Under the pieces are notes generated by a model, which saw nothing but the letters and a program-made list of their open reading frames with translations, had not been told where the DNA came from and searched no databases. A stretch of 13,823 nucleotides of DNA from Microbacteriaceae bacterium UBA4731 (GTDB taxonomy: Bacteria > Actinomycetota > Actinomycetes > Actinomycetales > Microbacteriaceae). Shown here one piece after another: positions 1 through 7,458 of this stretch. The position numbers were made by a program, and so were the translations under genes. The DNA is taken from positions 6,206-20,028 of the forward strand of contig DHJB01000078.1 in assembly GCA_002404115.1 (NCBI GenBank), written 5' to 3'. Position 1 is the first letter of the stretch. Every line of letters starts with the position of its first letter.

Positions 1-874
<874 letters not shown>

Positions 875-877
875 TTA

Positions 878-884
878 TCTCCTC
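878..884 (-). promoter_or_regulatory. leuA ribosome binding site
   Basis: GAGGAGA on the minus strand, 9 nt before the leuA ATG, decides the start codon. It is also complementary over 6 bases to the CUCCUC of the Leu codons in the upstream leader ORF (966-961), which could matter for regulation. Any CTC-CTC codon pair would match a GAGGAG site, so that match alone proves nothing. Confidence 0.8.
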
Positions 885-914
885 GCAGGTGTCGGTTTCA
901 GCCAACGACAAACT

Positions 915-952
915 CCGCGACGAGTGAGGCCTCAGATTAGGACTCGTCGCGG
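915..952 (-). promoter_or_regulatory. leuA leader stem-loop (candidate attenuator)
   Basis: A perfect 11-bp GC-rich inverted repeat: arms 942-952 and 915-925 (minus strand CCGCGACGAGT / ACTCGTCGCGG) around a 16-nt loop. The loop contains the palindrome GAGGCCTC, so an inner hairpin is also possible. The 5' arm overlaps the end of the small leader ORF (937-981), and the 3' arm ends 46 nt before the leuA ATG. The bases after the stem (AGTTTGTCGTT) are moderately T-rich but not a classical U-tract, so an intrinsic terminator is possible but not certain; a role in exposing or hiding the leuA start is equally possible. Leader-peptide control of leucine and branched-chain amino acid genes is known in actinobacteria such as Corynebacterium and Streptomyces. 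Assignment to that class is inference. Confidence 0.65.
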
Positions 953-981
953 CAGCTAAGGAGGAGCACACCGAACAGCAC
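937..981 (-). CDS. Putative leucine-rich leader peptide upstream of leuA
   Basis: A 14-codon ORF from GTG (981-979) to TAA (939-937) reads M-L-F-G-V-L-L-L-S-C-R-D-E-S. Four of its codons are Leu: CTG at 978-976 and the consecutive CTC CTC CTT at 966-958. An internal GTG (969-967) would give a 10-residue peptide with the three-Leu run directly after the start; it has AAAGGG about 9 nt upstream. If the TAGCCT at 993-988 is the -10 element, the first GTG would lie at the expected transcription start, making a leaderless peptide plausible. Such leaderless mRNAs are common in actinobacteria. The last codons overlap the 5' arm of the stem-loop at 915-952, the arrangement expected of an amino-acid attenuator sensing charged tRNA-Leu. 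No comparative data were available, so conservation is untested. Confidence 0.6.
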   Translation of the reverse strand: MLFGVLLLSCRDES

Positions 982-987
982 CCTTTT

Positions 988-1016
988 AGGCTAGCACCGT
1001 TGGCTGGGGTTTTCCT
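988..1016 (-). promoter_or_regulatory. Possible leuA promoter
   Basis: TAGCCT (993-988) fits the actinobacterial -10 pattern TAnnnT and lies 6 nt before the GTG of the leader ORF. The best -35 at 17-nt spacing is AGGAAA (1016-1011), a poor match to TTGACA. The position relative to the leader peptide is the main argument. Confidence 0.35.
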
Positions 1017-1044
1017 CACGATGCGGCAACGGCCGCCCAGGTTG

Positions 1045-1114
1045 CCGAGATTGTCCGTTGCGGTCGAGATTGCCTGGTGTGCCGGTCAATCTCGACCGGA
1101 ACTGTCAATCTCGG
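1045..1114. repeat. Palindromic intergenic repeat, copy 1
   Basis: A 70-bp imperfect palindrome: arms 1045-1077 and 1082-1114 pair at 28 of 33 positions around a TGTG loop. It contains four copies of the octamer CGAGATTG or its complement, at 1046-1053, 1065-1072, 1087-1094 and 1106-1113, placed symmetrically about the centre. The element starts 20 nt downstream of the stop of the MprF-like gene, in the leuA 5' intergenic space. It matches copy 2 (3611-3680) at 59 of 70 positions in the same orientation, with 1045-1074 identical to 3611-3640. There is no U-tract, so it is not an obvious terminator. It resembles REP/BIME-type extragenic palindromes or a small non-autonomous mobile element; no transposase is in the window. 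Confidence 0.85.
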
Positions 1115-1134
1115 CGGCGGTGGCGGGGGTGGCG

Positions 1135-3600
1135 CTAGCCGAGGTTCCTGGCGAAGGTCATCGCCTGCCGCACCGAGAGCGAGGGCAGGTAGGCCCGCGC
1201 GAGCGCCAGCCCGATGGTCGGCAACGCCACCGGATCCGGGAATGCCATGAACAAGGGGTGGAACTCCGGCTGGAACTTGCGCTTGAAAGCGAGCAGGGAG
1301 GTGAACCCGTACACCGGTTCCAGCGCCCGACCGATGAAGGCGAGCGTGCGCGCCGCCAGGCTGCTCCCCTGCTGCTGCAGGTCGCCCGTCCCGCCGGTCT
1401 GCGCCAGCGGCGCCGCGGAGAGACTGAGGAACTCGATCTCCGGCTGCAGGCTCATCGCGGTGGCCGTCTGGGCGATCAGGAACTCCATCACGCCGTTCAT
1501 GCTGTCCGGCCGGCGGCGCATGAAGTCGAGGGTCCAGCCGACGACGACGCCGTCGCGGAAGCTGGGCAGCCAGCTCGTCACGGCGTGCACACGGTCGTCG
1601 GCGTCGATCGCGAGCATGAGCCGAACCGCGGGGTCGCGCAGCTCATCGAGCCCGCCGAGGGTGAAGCCGAGCTCCGGCAACTCCTTCTCCTGCACCCACA
1701 GCTCGGATATTTCGGCGATCTGCCGGGCCTGGAGCCGGGGCAGCGCCCGATACGTCGTCCACTCGGCGCGCACGCCGGCCCGGGACGCCCGATTGATGGA
1801 CGAACGGATGTCCTGCCACTTCCTGCCCGTCGTGTCCCAGTTCCTCGGCCGAAGAATCGTCTCCTCACCCACGCCCATCGACTGCCAGCCCAAGCGCTCG
1901 AACAGCGGGGACCAGGAGTCGTGGAGGCTGTAGAAGACGGGGATCCAGCCGTGGTGGTCGCACATGGTCGCGAAATCGGCGACCGCCTGCTCGGCATCCG
2001 CTCGCGGCCCGACCGGTTCCGTCGTCGTGATGGCCACCCCGTTGACGACGCGGTACGCGATGGCCACGCTGCCGGCCTGGTTGAACCACAGCGAGTTGCC
2101 CTCCCAGGTCGTCATGAAGGCCAGGGAACCGCCTCCGCCGCGGGCGAGCAGCGCGCGCAGGCGCGCCCGGTCCTGGCGGTCAGCCCCGACGGCGCTGTTT
2201 CGGAGGGACAGCACGGCGCCACCGATGACGACGATCCAGAACACCGGGCCAACCCACTGGTAGAGCGTGCTGGAGAGCCAGTCGGTCGGCAGGAAGGCGG
2301 CCCGTTCGAGCCCCAGGAAGCCGACCGGAATGAACCGCTCAGGGACATCCGCCACCAGGTCGAGCAGGGTGGCCGAAGGGCGGAAGTGGTCGCGGAGCAG
2401 CCAGCCGCCCCCCACATAGACGGCGGACAGGACGACGAAGCCCAGCACAACGGTGGCGACGAATCGTCGGCGATGACCGGGGCGGCTGCGCACCGGGAAG
2501 TGCGCGAGGTTCGCCGCCAGGACGACCGCGATCGCGAGCGGCACGAGCACCGAGACGATGAGGATGAGCGCCACCTCCCAGTACCGGGCGGAATGCCAGG
2601 GCGATGCGTACGGCTGGCCGGAAATCGGCAGCAGTCCGTAGTACAAGGCGCCCAGTGTCCCCAGGGCGGCATTGACGACGATGGCGAGCCACGCCGCCAA
2701 ACGCCGCCCGCGCGCCAGACCGAACGCGGCCACGAGCAGGGTGAGGAGCGGCAGCAGGCTGACCATCACCGGCCCCACCCCGTCGACGCGGGCGAGTGTC
2801 AGTTCCTGCACGCATTGGCGCGTGATGTTGCCGACCAGGCACCGGTCGAGGACGTCGGCGACGGATGGCACGTCCTGGCTGAGCAGCAGCCCGAGCGGCG
2901 CGAGCACGCCGAACCGTGCCCCCGAGAAGATCGTGATCAGCGGCCCGACCGCGAGCACCCCGACGATCGCGGCGAGGAGGGTGCGGGTCTCATGGTCGGA
3001 GCTGCGTCGCCACGTGAGGTCGATGCGGTGCGGCCGGAAGAGCGCCCCGGCGCCCAGGCCCGCGAGGGCGCCGATGAGCCGGTACAGGTCGGACGGCTGG
3101 CCGGAATACAGCACGAGGACCACGGCGGTCGACAGCGTGAGCACCCGGATGCGACGCCGCCAGAGCGGTCCGGCGAAGCAGCTCGCGGCCATCACGGCGC
3201 CGAAGATCGGGGTGAACGGATCCAGCGCCCAGAGCTCGCTGACGCCCCGCGACCACAGCTCTCCCCCGGCGACGCCCGCGTACTGCACGAGGAGCCCGAC
3301 CCCGGCGCCGATGATCGCCGTGCCGAAGAAGGCGACGATGGTGCGCCAGGTGCCCATCAGCCGCTCGGCGAACCCCAGCACCAGCACGGCCGCCGCGAGG
3401 GCCAGGAGCAGTTCGGCGCCGTTGTCGACGAAGAACACGGAGGTGACGGGCGACCACCAGTGCCCGTTGTCGATCACGGACTCGTATCCGGTGCCGAGCA
3501 GCAGGCGAAGCGACCGCGACGGTCCCTGGACCGCCCCGGTAGCCAGGCCGGCCAGGAGGAGCAGCAGCGCGTAGGCGAGCGCGAACGGCTGCCTGCTCAC
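1135..3600 (-). CDS. MprF-like aminoacyl-phosphatidylglycerol synthase with N-terminal rhomboid-like membrane domain
   Basis: An 821-residue membrane protein. Residues 1-190 hold several hydrophobic segments with a rhomboid look: WWSPVTSVFF (48-57), the GFAERLMG turn (76-83), and PFTPIFGAVMA (128-138) where active rhomboids have GxSGxxFG. The catalytic Ser appears to be Phe and the later His is missing (RLIGALAG, 174-181). More membrane segments follow at about 205-225, 278-296, 301-322, 342-364, 381-402 and 445-466. Residues 480-821 match the DUF2156/LPG-synthase C-terminal domain: TTEPVGP (526-532), GFTLGGLDE (645-653), FMRRRPDSMNGVMEFLI (693-709), and YGFTSLLAFKRKFQPE (764-779) ending in a LARAYLPS tail. 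This family transfers an amino acid (usually Lys) from tRNA to phosphatidylglycerol, changing surface charge. The substrate is not readable here. The GTG at 3600 is the only start after the repeat; no clear Shine-Dalgarno precedes it. The catalytic domain is firm, the rhomboid assignment is inference. Confidence 0.88.
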   Translation of the reverse strand: MSRQPFALAYALLLLLAGLATGAVQGPSRSLRLLLGTGYESVIDNGHWWSPVTSVFFVDNGAELLLALAAAVLVLGFAERLMGTWRTIVAFFGTAIIGAGVGLLVQYAGVAGGELWSRGVSELWALDPFTPIFGAVMAASCFAGPLWRRRIRVLTLSTAVVLVLYSGQPSDLYRLIGALAGLGAGALFRPHRIDLTWRRSSDHETRTLLAAIVGVLAVGPLITIFSGARFGVLAPLGLLLSQDVPSVADVLDRCLVGNITRQCVQELTLARVDGVGPVMVSLLPLLTLLVAAFGLARGRRLAAWLAIVVNAALGTLGALYYGLLPISGQPYASPWHSARYWEVALILIVSVLVPLAIAVVLAANLAHFPVRSRPGHRRRFVATVVLGFVVLSAVYVGGGWLLRDHFRPSATLLDLVADVPERFIPVGFLGLERAAFLPTDWLSSTLYQWVGPVFWIVVIGGAVLSLRNSAVGADRQDRARLRALLARGGGGSLAFMTTWEGNSLWFNQAGSVAIAYRVVNGVAITTTEPVGPRADAEQAVADFATMCDHHGWIPVFYSLHDSWSPLFERLGWQSMGVGEETILRPRNWDTTGRKWQDIRSSINRASRAGVRAEWTTYRALPRLQARQIAEISELWVQEKELPELGFTLGGLDELRDPAVRLMLAIDADDRVHAVTSWLPSFRDGVVVGWTLDFMRRRPDSMNGVMEFLIAQTATAMSLQPEIEFLSLSAAPLAQTGGTGDLQQQGSSLAARTLAFIGRALEPVYGFTSLLAFKRKFQPEFHPLFMAFPDPVALPTIGLALARAYLPSLSVRQAMTFARNLG

Positions 3601-3610
3601 GGGACGGTCG

Positions 3611-3680
3611 CCGAGATTGTCCGTTGCGGTCGAGATTGCCCGGCGTACCGGGCAGTCTCGACCGCAACGGACAAGGTGGG
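3611..3680. repeat. Palindromic intergenic repeat, copy 2
   Basis: Same element as 1045-1114, same orientation. The hairpin core is nearly perfect: arms 3617-3643 and 3648-3674 pair at 26 of 27 positions, the exception being a T/G at 3636/3655, around a CGTA loop. The outer CGAGATTG octamer is kept on the left (3612-3619) but lost on the right. It fills most of the 94-bp gap between the era stop and the GTG of the MprF-like gene, its left edge lying 10 nt upstream of that GTG. In mRNA it would form a very stable 27-bp hairpin between the two reading frames, able to stall 3' exonucleases, reduce read-through or block ribosome access. No U-tract follows on either strand. Confidence 0.9.
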
Positions 3681-3694
3681 CAGGAGAGGCGAGA

Positions 3695-4597
3695 TCAGAA
3701 GCCGAGACGGCCGAGCTGCTTGGGGTCGCGCTGCCATTCCTTGGCGACCTTGACCCGGAGCGAGAGGAAGACGCGCTTGCCGACGAGCGGCTCGATCTGC
3801 TTGCGCGCACGCATCCCGACGTCCTTCAGCCGGCTGCCCGACTTGCCGATGATGATGCCCTTCTGGCTGTCGCGTTCGACGAAGAGGTTGGCGTAGATTT
3901 CCACCAGCTCCTGGTCGTCGCGCTCGATCATGTCGTCGATCGTCACGGCGATCGAGTGCGGCAGTTCGTCGGTGACGCCCTCGAGCGCCGCCTCGCGGAT
4001 GTACTCGGAGATGCGCGACTCGAGGCTCTCGTCGGTGACCGCGTCGGCCGGGTACAGCGGCGCCTCTGCCGGGGGCAGCAGGCGCAGCAGTTCCGCGCTG
4101 AGCACGTCGAGCTGGATGCGGCTGGTCGAGGAGATCGGCACGATCGCTTCCCAGTCCCGCAGCTGCGAGACGGCGAGGAGCTGCGCCGCCACGTTCGTCT
4201 TCGACGAGGCGTCGATCTTGGTGACGATGGCCACCTTCTTGGCGCGCGGGAAGGCATCCAGCTGCTCGTTGATGAAGCGGTCGCCCGGACCGATCGGCTC
4301 GTTCGCGGGGATGCACAGGCCGATCACGTCGACGCCGGCGAGCGTCGTCTGAACGAGGCTGTTGAGGCGTTCGCCGAGCAGGGTGCGCGGGCGGTGGATG
4401 CCGGGGGTGTCGACCAGGATCAGCTGGCCGTGCTTCTGGTGCACGATGCCACGGATGGCGCGGCGGGTGGTCTGCGGCTTCGACGAGGTGATCGCGACCT
4501 TCTCCCCCACGAGCGCGTTGGTCAGCGTGGACTTGCCCACGTTCGGACGCCCCACGAAGGACACGAATCCCGCCCGATAGTCGGTTTCTTTAGCCAT
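3695..4597 (-). CDS. era: GTPase Era
   Basis: Ribosome-assembly GTPase that binds the 3' end of 16S rRNA during 30S maturation. Its 300 residues match the usual length of Era (about 300). The GTPase domain shows G1 GRPNVGKS (16-23), the switch region around TSSKPQTTRR (37-46), G3 DTPG (63-66), G4 as TKID (126-129) instead of NKxD, and G5 SST (156-158). The C-terminal KH domain has IIIGKSGSRLKDVG (248-261) and ends KEWQRDPKQLGRLGF. An upstream reading reaches 4651, but the ATG at 4597-4595 has AAGGAG 9 nt before it and gives the normal N-terminus (MAKETDYRAGFVSFVGRPNV). It overlaps the end of the CNNM gene by 8 bp (ATGGCTAA), so the two are translationally coupled. Linkage with ybeY, another 16S rRNA maturation factor, fits its role. 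Confidence 0.97.
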   Translation of the reverse strand: MAKETDYRAGFVSFVGRPNVGKSTLTNALVGEKVAITSSKPQTTRRAIRGIVHQKHGQLILVDTPGIHRPRTLLGERLNSLVQTTLAGVDVIGLCIPANEPIGPGDRFINEQLDAFPRAKKVAIVTKIDASSKTNVAAQLLAVSQLRDWEAIVPISSTSRIQLDVLSAELLRLLPPAEAPLYPADAVTDESLESRISEYIREAALEGVTDELPHSIAVTIDDMIERDDQELVEIYANLFVERDSQKGIIIGKSGSRLKDVGMRARKQIEPLVGKRVFLSLRVKVAKEWQRDPKQLGRLGF

Positions 4598-5909
4598 GCC
4601 CATTCGCTCCTTCATCGTCCGGCATTCCGCGGAATGCCGTCTGCGCATCAATCAGCGCTTCGTCTCGTTCCACCAGCACTGTGCTAATTCTCTTGCGTCG
4701 GCCCTCGGTGCGCTCGGCGGTGAGGAGGAGCCCGCTCGTCGACGCGACCGACCCGGCCACCGGGAGCCGCCCGAGCGCCTTCGCCAGGAGCCCGCCGACC
4801 GAGTCGACCTCGTCGTCGTCCAGGTCCAGGTCGAACAGTTCGCCGAGTTCGTCGACGGGAAGCCGTGCGGCCACGCGGAAGCGGCCATTGCCGAGATCCT
4901 CGACCTCGACCACATCGCGGTCGTACTCGTCGGAGATGTCGCCGACGAGTTCCTCGATCAGGTCTTCCAGGGTGCACAGGCCGGCGATTCCGCCGTACTC
5001 GTCGACGACCATCGCAAGGTGGTTGGATTCCAGCTGCATCTGGCGGAGCAGGTCGTCGGCCTTCTTCGACTCCGGCACGAACAGCGCCGGCCTGGCCAGC
5101 TCGCCAACGGTCAGGGCCTCCGCATTGAGCGGTCGCTCGTAGACGAGCCGGGACACGTCGCGGAGGTACAGGATGCCGGTGACGTCGTCGACCTCGCCGT
5201 CGACGACGGGGACCCTCGAGAATCCCTTGCTCAGGAACAGGCCCATCGCGGCTCCGATGGAGGCGTCGGCGTCAATGGTGACCATGTCGGTGCGCGGGAT
5301 CATGACCTCACGCACGACGGTCTCGTTGAACTCGAAGATCGAGTGGATGAGCTCGCGGTCCTGCTCCTCGAGCACTTCGAGCTCTGTGGCCTCGTCGACC
5401 ATACTGAGCAGCTGGTCCTCCGAGGTGAAGGTGGCCAGGCGGGTGCGGCCCGGGGTCACCCGGTTGCCGAGCGCGACCAGGGCGTTCGCGACCGGGCCGA
5501 GCAGCATCCGCAGGAAATGCACGAGCGGCGCGGTTGCCGCCAGCAGCGTGGTGGGGTGGGCGCGTCCGACGCTGCGCGGGCTCGCCCCGACGAGCACGAA
5601 CGAGACGGCCGTCATGATCAGCGCGGACAGGAGAAGGGCGATCCACAGTTCGTCGATCGTGGTCGCGAACACCAGCGTCACCAGCACCGCGGCCGTCGTC
5701 TCGGCGATGATGCGCATGAAGCTGACGGCGTTGAGGTGCGCGCCGGTGTCGGCCGCGATCGCGTTGAGCGACCGTCTCGCCCGGGATGCCTGGGCCAGTG
5801 CGGCGATATCGGCGCGTGATTGCGCGGTGATGGCGGCGTCCACCGCGGCCATGAGGCCACCGAAGGCGACCAGCACAATTGCCGCTGCGAGGAACCACCC
5901 GATGATCAT
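4590..5909 (-). CDS. CNNM/DUF21-CBS-CorC family membrane protein (hemolysin family, putative divalent cation transport)
   Basis: A 439-residue protein with three parts. The N-terminal CNNM (DUF21) membrane domain (about 1-145) has hydrophobic segments near 3-24, 63-83, 88-108 and 122-145. A pair of CBS domains (about 200-325) starts with the typical REVMIPRTDMV (200-210) and includes SRVPVVDG (231-238), GILYLRD (245-251) and AMVVDEYGGIAGLCTLEDLIEELVG spread over 299-323. A C-terminal CorC/HlyC domain (about 335-415) contains RFRVAARLPVDEL (344-356) and DEVDSVGGLL (366-375). Family members are linked to Mg2+/Co2+ efflux or homeostasis; the old hemolysin name is not evidence of toxicity. The ATG at 5909-5907 overlaps the ybeY stop by one base (TGATG). 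The usual place of this gene between ybeY and era in actinobacteria is kept. The ion specificity is unknown. Confidence 0.92.
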   Translation of the reverse strand: MIIGWFLAAAIVLVAFGGLMAAVDAAITAQSRADIAALAQASRARRSLNAIAADTGAHLNAVSFMRIIAETTAAVLVTLVFATTIDELWIALLLSALIMTAVSFVLVGASPRSVGRAHPTTLLAATAPLVHFLRMLLGPVANALVALGNRVTPGRTRLATFTSEDQLLSMVDEATELEVLEEQDRELIHSIFEFNETVVREVMIPRTDMVTIDADASIGAAMGLFLSKGFSRVPVVDGEVDDVTGILYLRDVSRLVYERPLNAEALTVGELARPALFVPESKKADDLLRQMQLESNHLAMVVDEYGGIAGLCTLEDLIEELVGDISDEYDRDVVEVEDLGNGRFRVAARLPVDELGELFDLDLDDDEVDSVGGLLAKALGRLPVAGSVASTSGLLLTAERTEGRRKRISTVLVERDEALIDAQTAFRGMPDDEGANGHG

Positions 5910-6373
5910 CAGGATTTTTGTCGTTCCTGCATGGCGAAGCCGATCAGGATGTCCCGCTGGATACCGAACATTTCCTTCTCCTCCGCCGGTTCGGCGTGGT
6001 CAAAGCCGAGCAGGTGCAGGATCCCGTGGGTGGTCAGCAGGAGCAGCTCCTCCTGGGTGCTGTGGCCGGCGGTTTCCGCCTGCGCCTGGGCAACCTGCGG
6101 GCAGAGCACGATGTCGCCGAGCAGCCCGGGCGGGGTCTCGGTTTCCTCCGTGCCGGGGCGCAGCTCGTCCATCGGGAAGCTCAGGACGTCGGTGGGGCCG
6201 GGCTCGTCCATCCACTGCACGTGGAGCTGCTCCATGGCGCCCTCGTCGACCAGCACGATCGAGAGGTCGGCGTCCGCGTGCACGTGCATGGCGTCGAGCG
6301 CGAACGCGGCCAGGCGGAGGAGGGCAGCCTCGTCGACCGGGATGTTCGATTCGTTGTTGACGTCGATGCTCAC
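5909..6373 (-). CDS. ybeY: Endoribonuclease / rRNA maturation factor YbeY
   Basis: Metal-dependent endoribonuclease involved in 16S rRNA 3'-end maturation and ribosome quality control. The 154-residue protein carries the defining H-x3-H-x5-H zinc site in [11 protein letters not shown] (116-126, His116, His120, His126) and the conserved TDVLSFP (61-67). LLGDIVLCP (84-92) is the second family signature. It starts with GTG (6373-6371), overlapping the phoH stop as GTGA, and ends one base into the start of the CNNM gene, so it is fixed in the middle of a coupled string phoH-ybeY-CNNM-era. The phoH-ybeY pairing is widespread in bacteria. Identification is firm. Confidence 0.97.
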   Translation of the reverse strand: MSIDVNNESNIPVDEAALLRLAAFALDAMHVHADADLSIVLVDEGAMEQLHVQWMDEPGPTDVLSFPMDELRPGTEETETPPGLLGDIVLCPQVAQAQAETAGHSTQEELLLLTTHGILHLLGFDHAEPAEEKEMFGIQRDILIGFAMQERQKS

Positions 6374-7458
6374 GTCGGTCTCCGTTTCGGGGGGCGGGGG
6401 CCGCTGGAACGGCGTTCCGCGCGGTTGGCGAATTCACGGGCCTGTTCGCTTTCGTAGCGCTGGGCCTGCTTCTGCGCGTCGTATTCGGTGTACGCGTCGA
6501 CGATGCGTCCGACGAGCGAATGGCGCACGACATCCGCGCTGGTAAGCCGCACGAACGTGATGTCGGCGATGTTGTCGAGCACGCGGGTGACCAGCCTGAG
6601 TCCGCTGGACCCGGCCGGCAGGTCGACCTGGGTGATATCGCCGGTGATCACCATCCTCGAACCGAAACCGAGGCGGGTGAGGAACATCTTCATCTGCTCC
6701 GGCGTCGTGTTCTGGGCCTCGTCGAGCACGACGAACGACGAGTTGAGGGTGCGGCCGCGCATGTACGCGAGCGGCGCGACCTCGATCGTCCCGGCGGCGA
6801 GGAGCTTGGGCACGAGTTCCGGGTCCATCATTTCGTAGAGCGCGTCGTAGAGCGGGCGCAGGTACGGGTCGATCTTCTCGGTGAGGGTGCCGGGCAGGAA
6901 GCCGAGGCGTTCCCCGGCCTCGACGGCCGGGCGGGTGAGGATGATCCGGTCGACCTCCTTGCGCTGCAGGGCCTGCACGGCCTTGGCCATGGCGAGGTAG
7001 GTCTTGCCCGTTCCGGCCGGCCCGATTCCGAACACGATCGTGTTCTCGTCGATCGCATCGACGTACTGCTTCTGGCCGATCGTCTTCGGGCGGATGCTCT
7101 TGCCGCGGGAGGTGAGGATGGGCTGGCCGAGCAGCCCGGCCGAACCGGACGACGGGTCGGCGTGCATCCGGGCGGAGTTCGCCACCTCGGCCTCGTCGAG
7201 CTCCTGGCCGCCTCGGATCGTCTCCTGGAGTTCGTCGATCAGCAGGCGGACCGCGTCGACCTGGCTGCTCTCACCGGTCAGGGTGATTTCGTTGCCGCGA
7301 ACGTGCACGCTGACGCCCGGGTACTGCTTCTCGATGGTGCCGAGGAACCGGTCCTGCGGGCCGAGGAGGCGCACCATCGCGATTCCGTCGACGAGCACCT
7401 TCACTTCGCCCTGCGCCTGCGGGGCACCGGCGGGACGCTCTGCGTCACCGGGCGCCAA
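6370..7458 (-). CDS. PhoH family ATPase (PhoH-like, phosphate-starvation-inducible type)
   Basis: A 362-residue cytoplasmic P-loop ATPase of the PhoH/PhoL type, thought to act in RNA metabolism with YbeY. The N-terminal part (about 18-85) is a small KH-like nucleic-acid-binding region ([19 protein letters not shown], 29-47; [12 protein letters not shown], 51-62). The ATPase core has Walker A GPAGTGKT (146-153), [16 protein letters not shown] (175-190), Walker B VVLDEAQN (243-250) and the sensor-like [11 protein letters not shown] (271-281). The tail is basic (KRRPT). The start is TTG at 7458-7456, supported by GAGGGAGG (7472-7465) 6 nt upstream, and it overlaps the HIT gene by 14 bp. A later in-frame GTG (codon 19) lacks a good ribosome site. 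The biochemical role of bacterial PhoH proteins remains poorly defined. Confidence 0.94.
   Translation of the reverse strand: MAPGDAERPAGAPQAQGEVKVLVDGIAMVRLLGPQDRFLGTIEKQYPGVSVHVRGNEITLTGESSQVDAVRLLIDELQETIRGGQELDEAEVANSARMHADPSSGSAGLLGQPILTSRGKSIRPKTIGQKQYVDAIDENTIVFGIGPAGTGKTYLAMAKAVQALQRKEVDRIILTRPAVEAGERLGFLPGTLTEKIDPYLRPLYDALYEMMDPELVPKLLAAGTIEVAPLAYMRGRTLNSSFVVLDEAQNTTPEQMKMFLTRLGFGSRMVITGDITQVDLPAGSSGLRLVTRVLDNIADITFVRLTSADVVRHSLVGRIVDAYTEYDAQKQAQRYESEQAREFANRAERRSSGPRPPKRRPT

Noticed and set aside
1045..3640. The identical 30-bp repeats as a degenerate CRISPR array
   Set aside because: Only two copies 2.6 kb apart, each part of a long palindrome, with a coding gene between and no cas genes.
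3611..3674. Palindrome as rho-independent terminator of era
   Set aside because: The stem is strong but no T-tract follows on either strand, and a related copy exists elsewhere; a repeat element explains it better. A terminator-like effect is not excluded.
1000..3753. A very long open reading frame of about 917 codons on the plus strand, antisense to the MprF-like gene
   Set aside because: It is composed mainly of Arg, Gly, Glu, His and Gln with no recognisable domain, spans both palindromic repeats, and mirrors a gene with clear family motifs on the other strand. In high-GC DNA such antisense frames stay open by codon bias.
3601..3810. N-terminal extension of the MprF-like protein up to 3810
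   Set aside because: The extra 70 residues would be encoded by the era 3' end and the palindromic repeat, and read as Ser/Arg-rich noise.
4214..4225. TKID instead of NKxD in Era G4 as a sign of lost GTP specificity
   Set aside because: Thr at this position is tolerated in several GTPases, all other motifs are intact and the protein is full length.
4598..4651. N-terminal extension of Era to an ATG at 4651
   Set aside because: It would lie wholly inside the CNNM coding sequence, adds 18 residues not seen in Era proteins, and the ATG at 4597 has a good ribosome site.
4596..5819. Long plus-strand open frames opposite the CNNM gene; similar ones opposite dnaJ (8179-9651) and hemW (12059-13744)
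   Set aside because: All are low-complexity, Arg/Gly/Asp/Val-rich shadows of well-identified genes on the opposite strand, without ribosome sites or domains.
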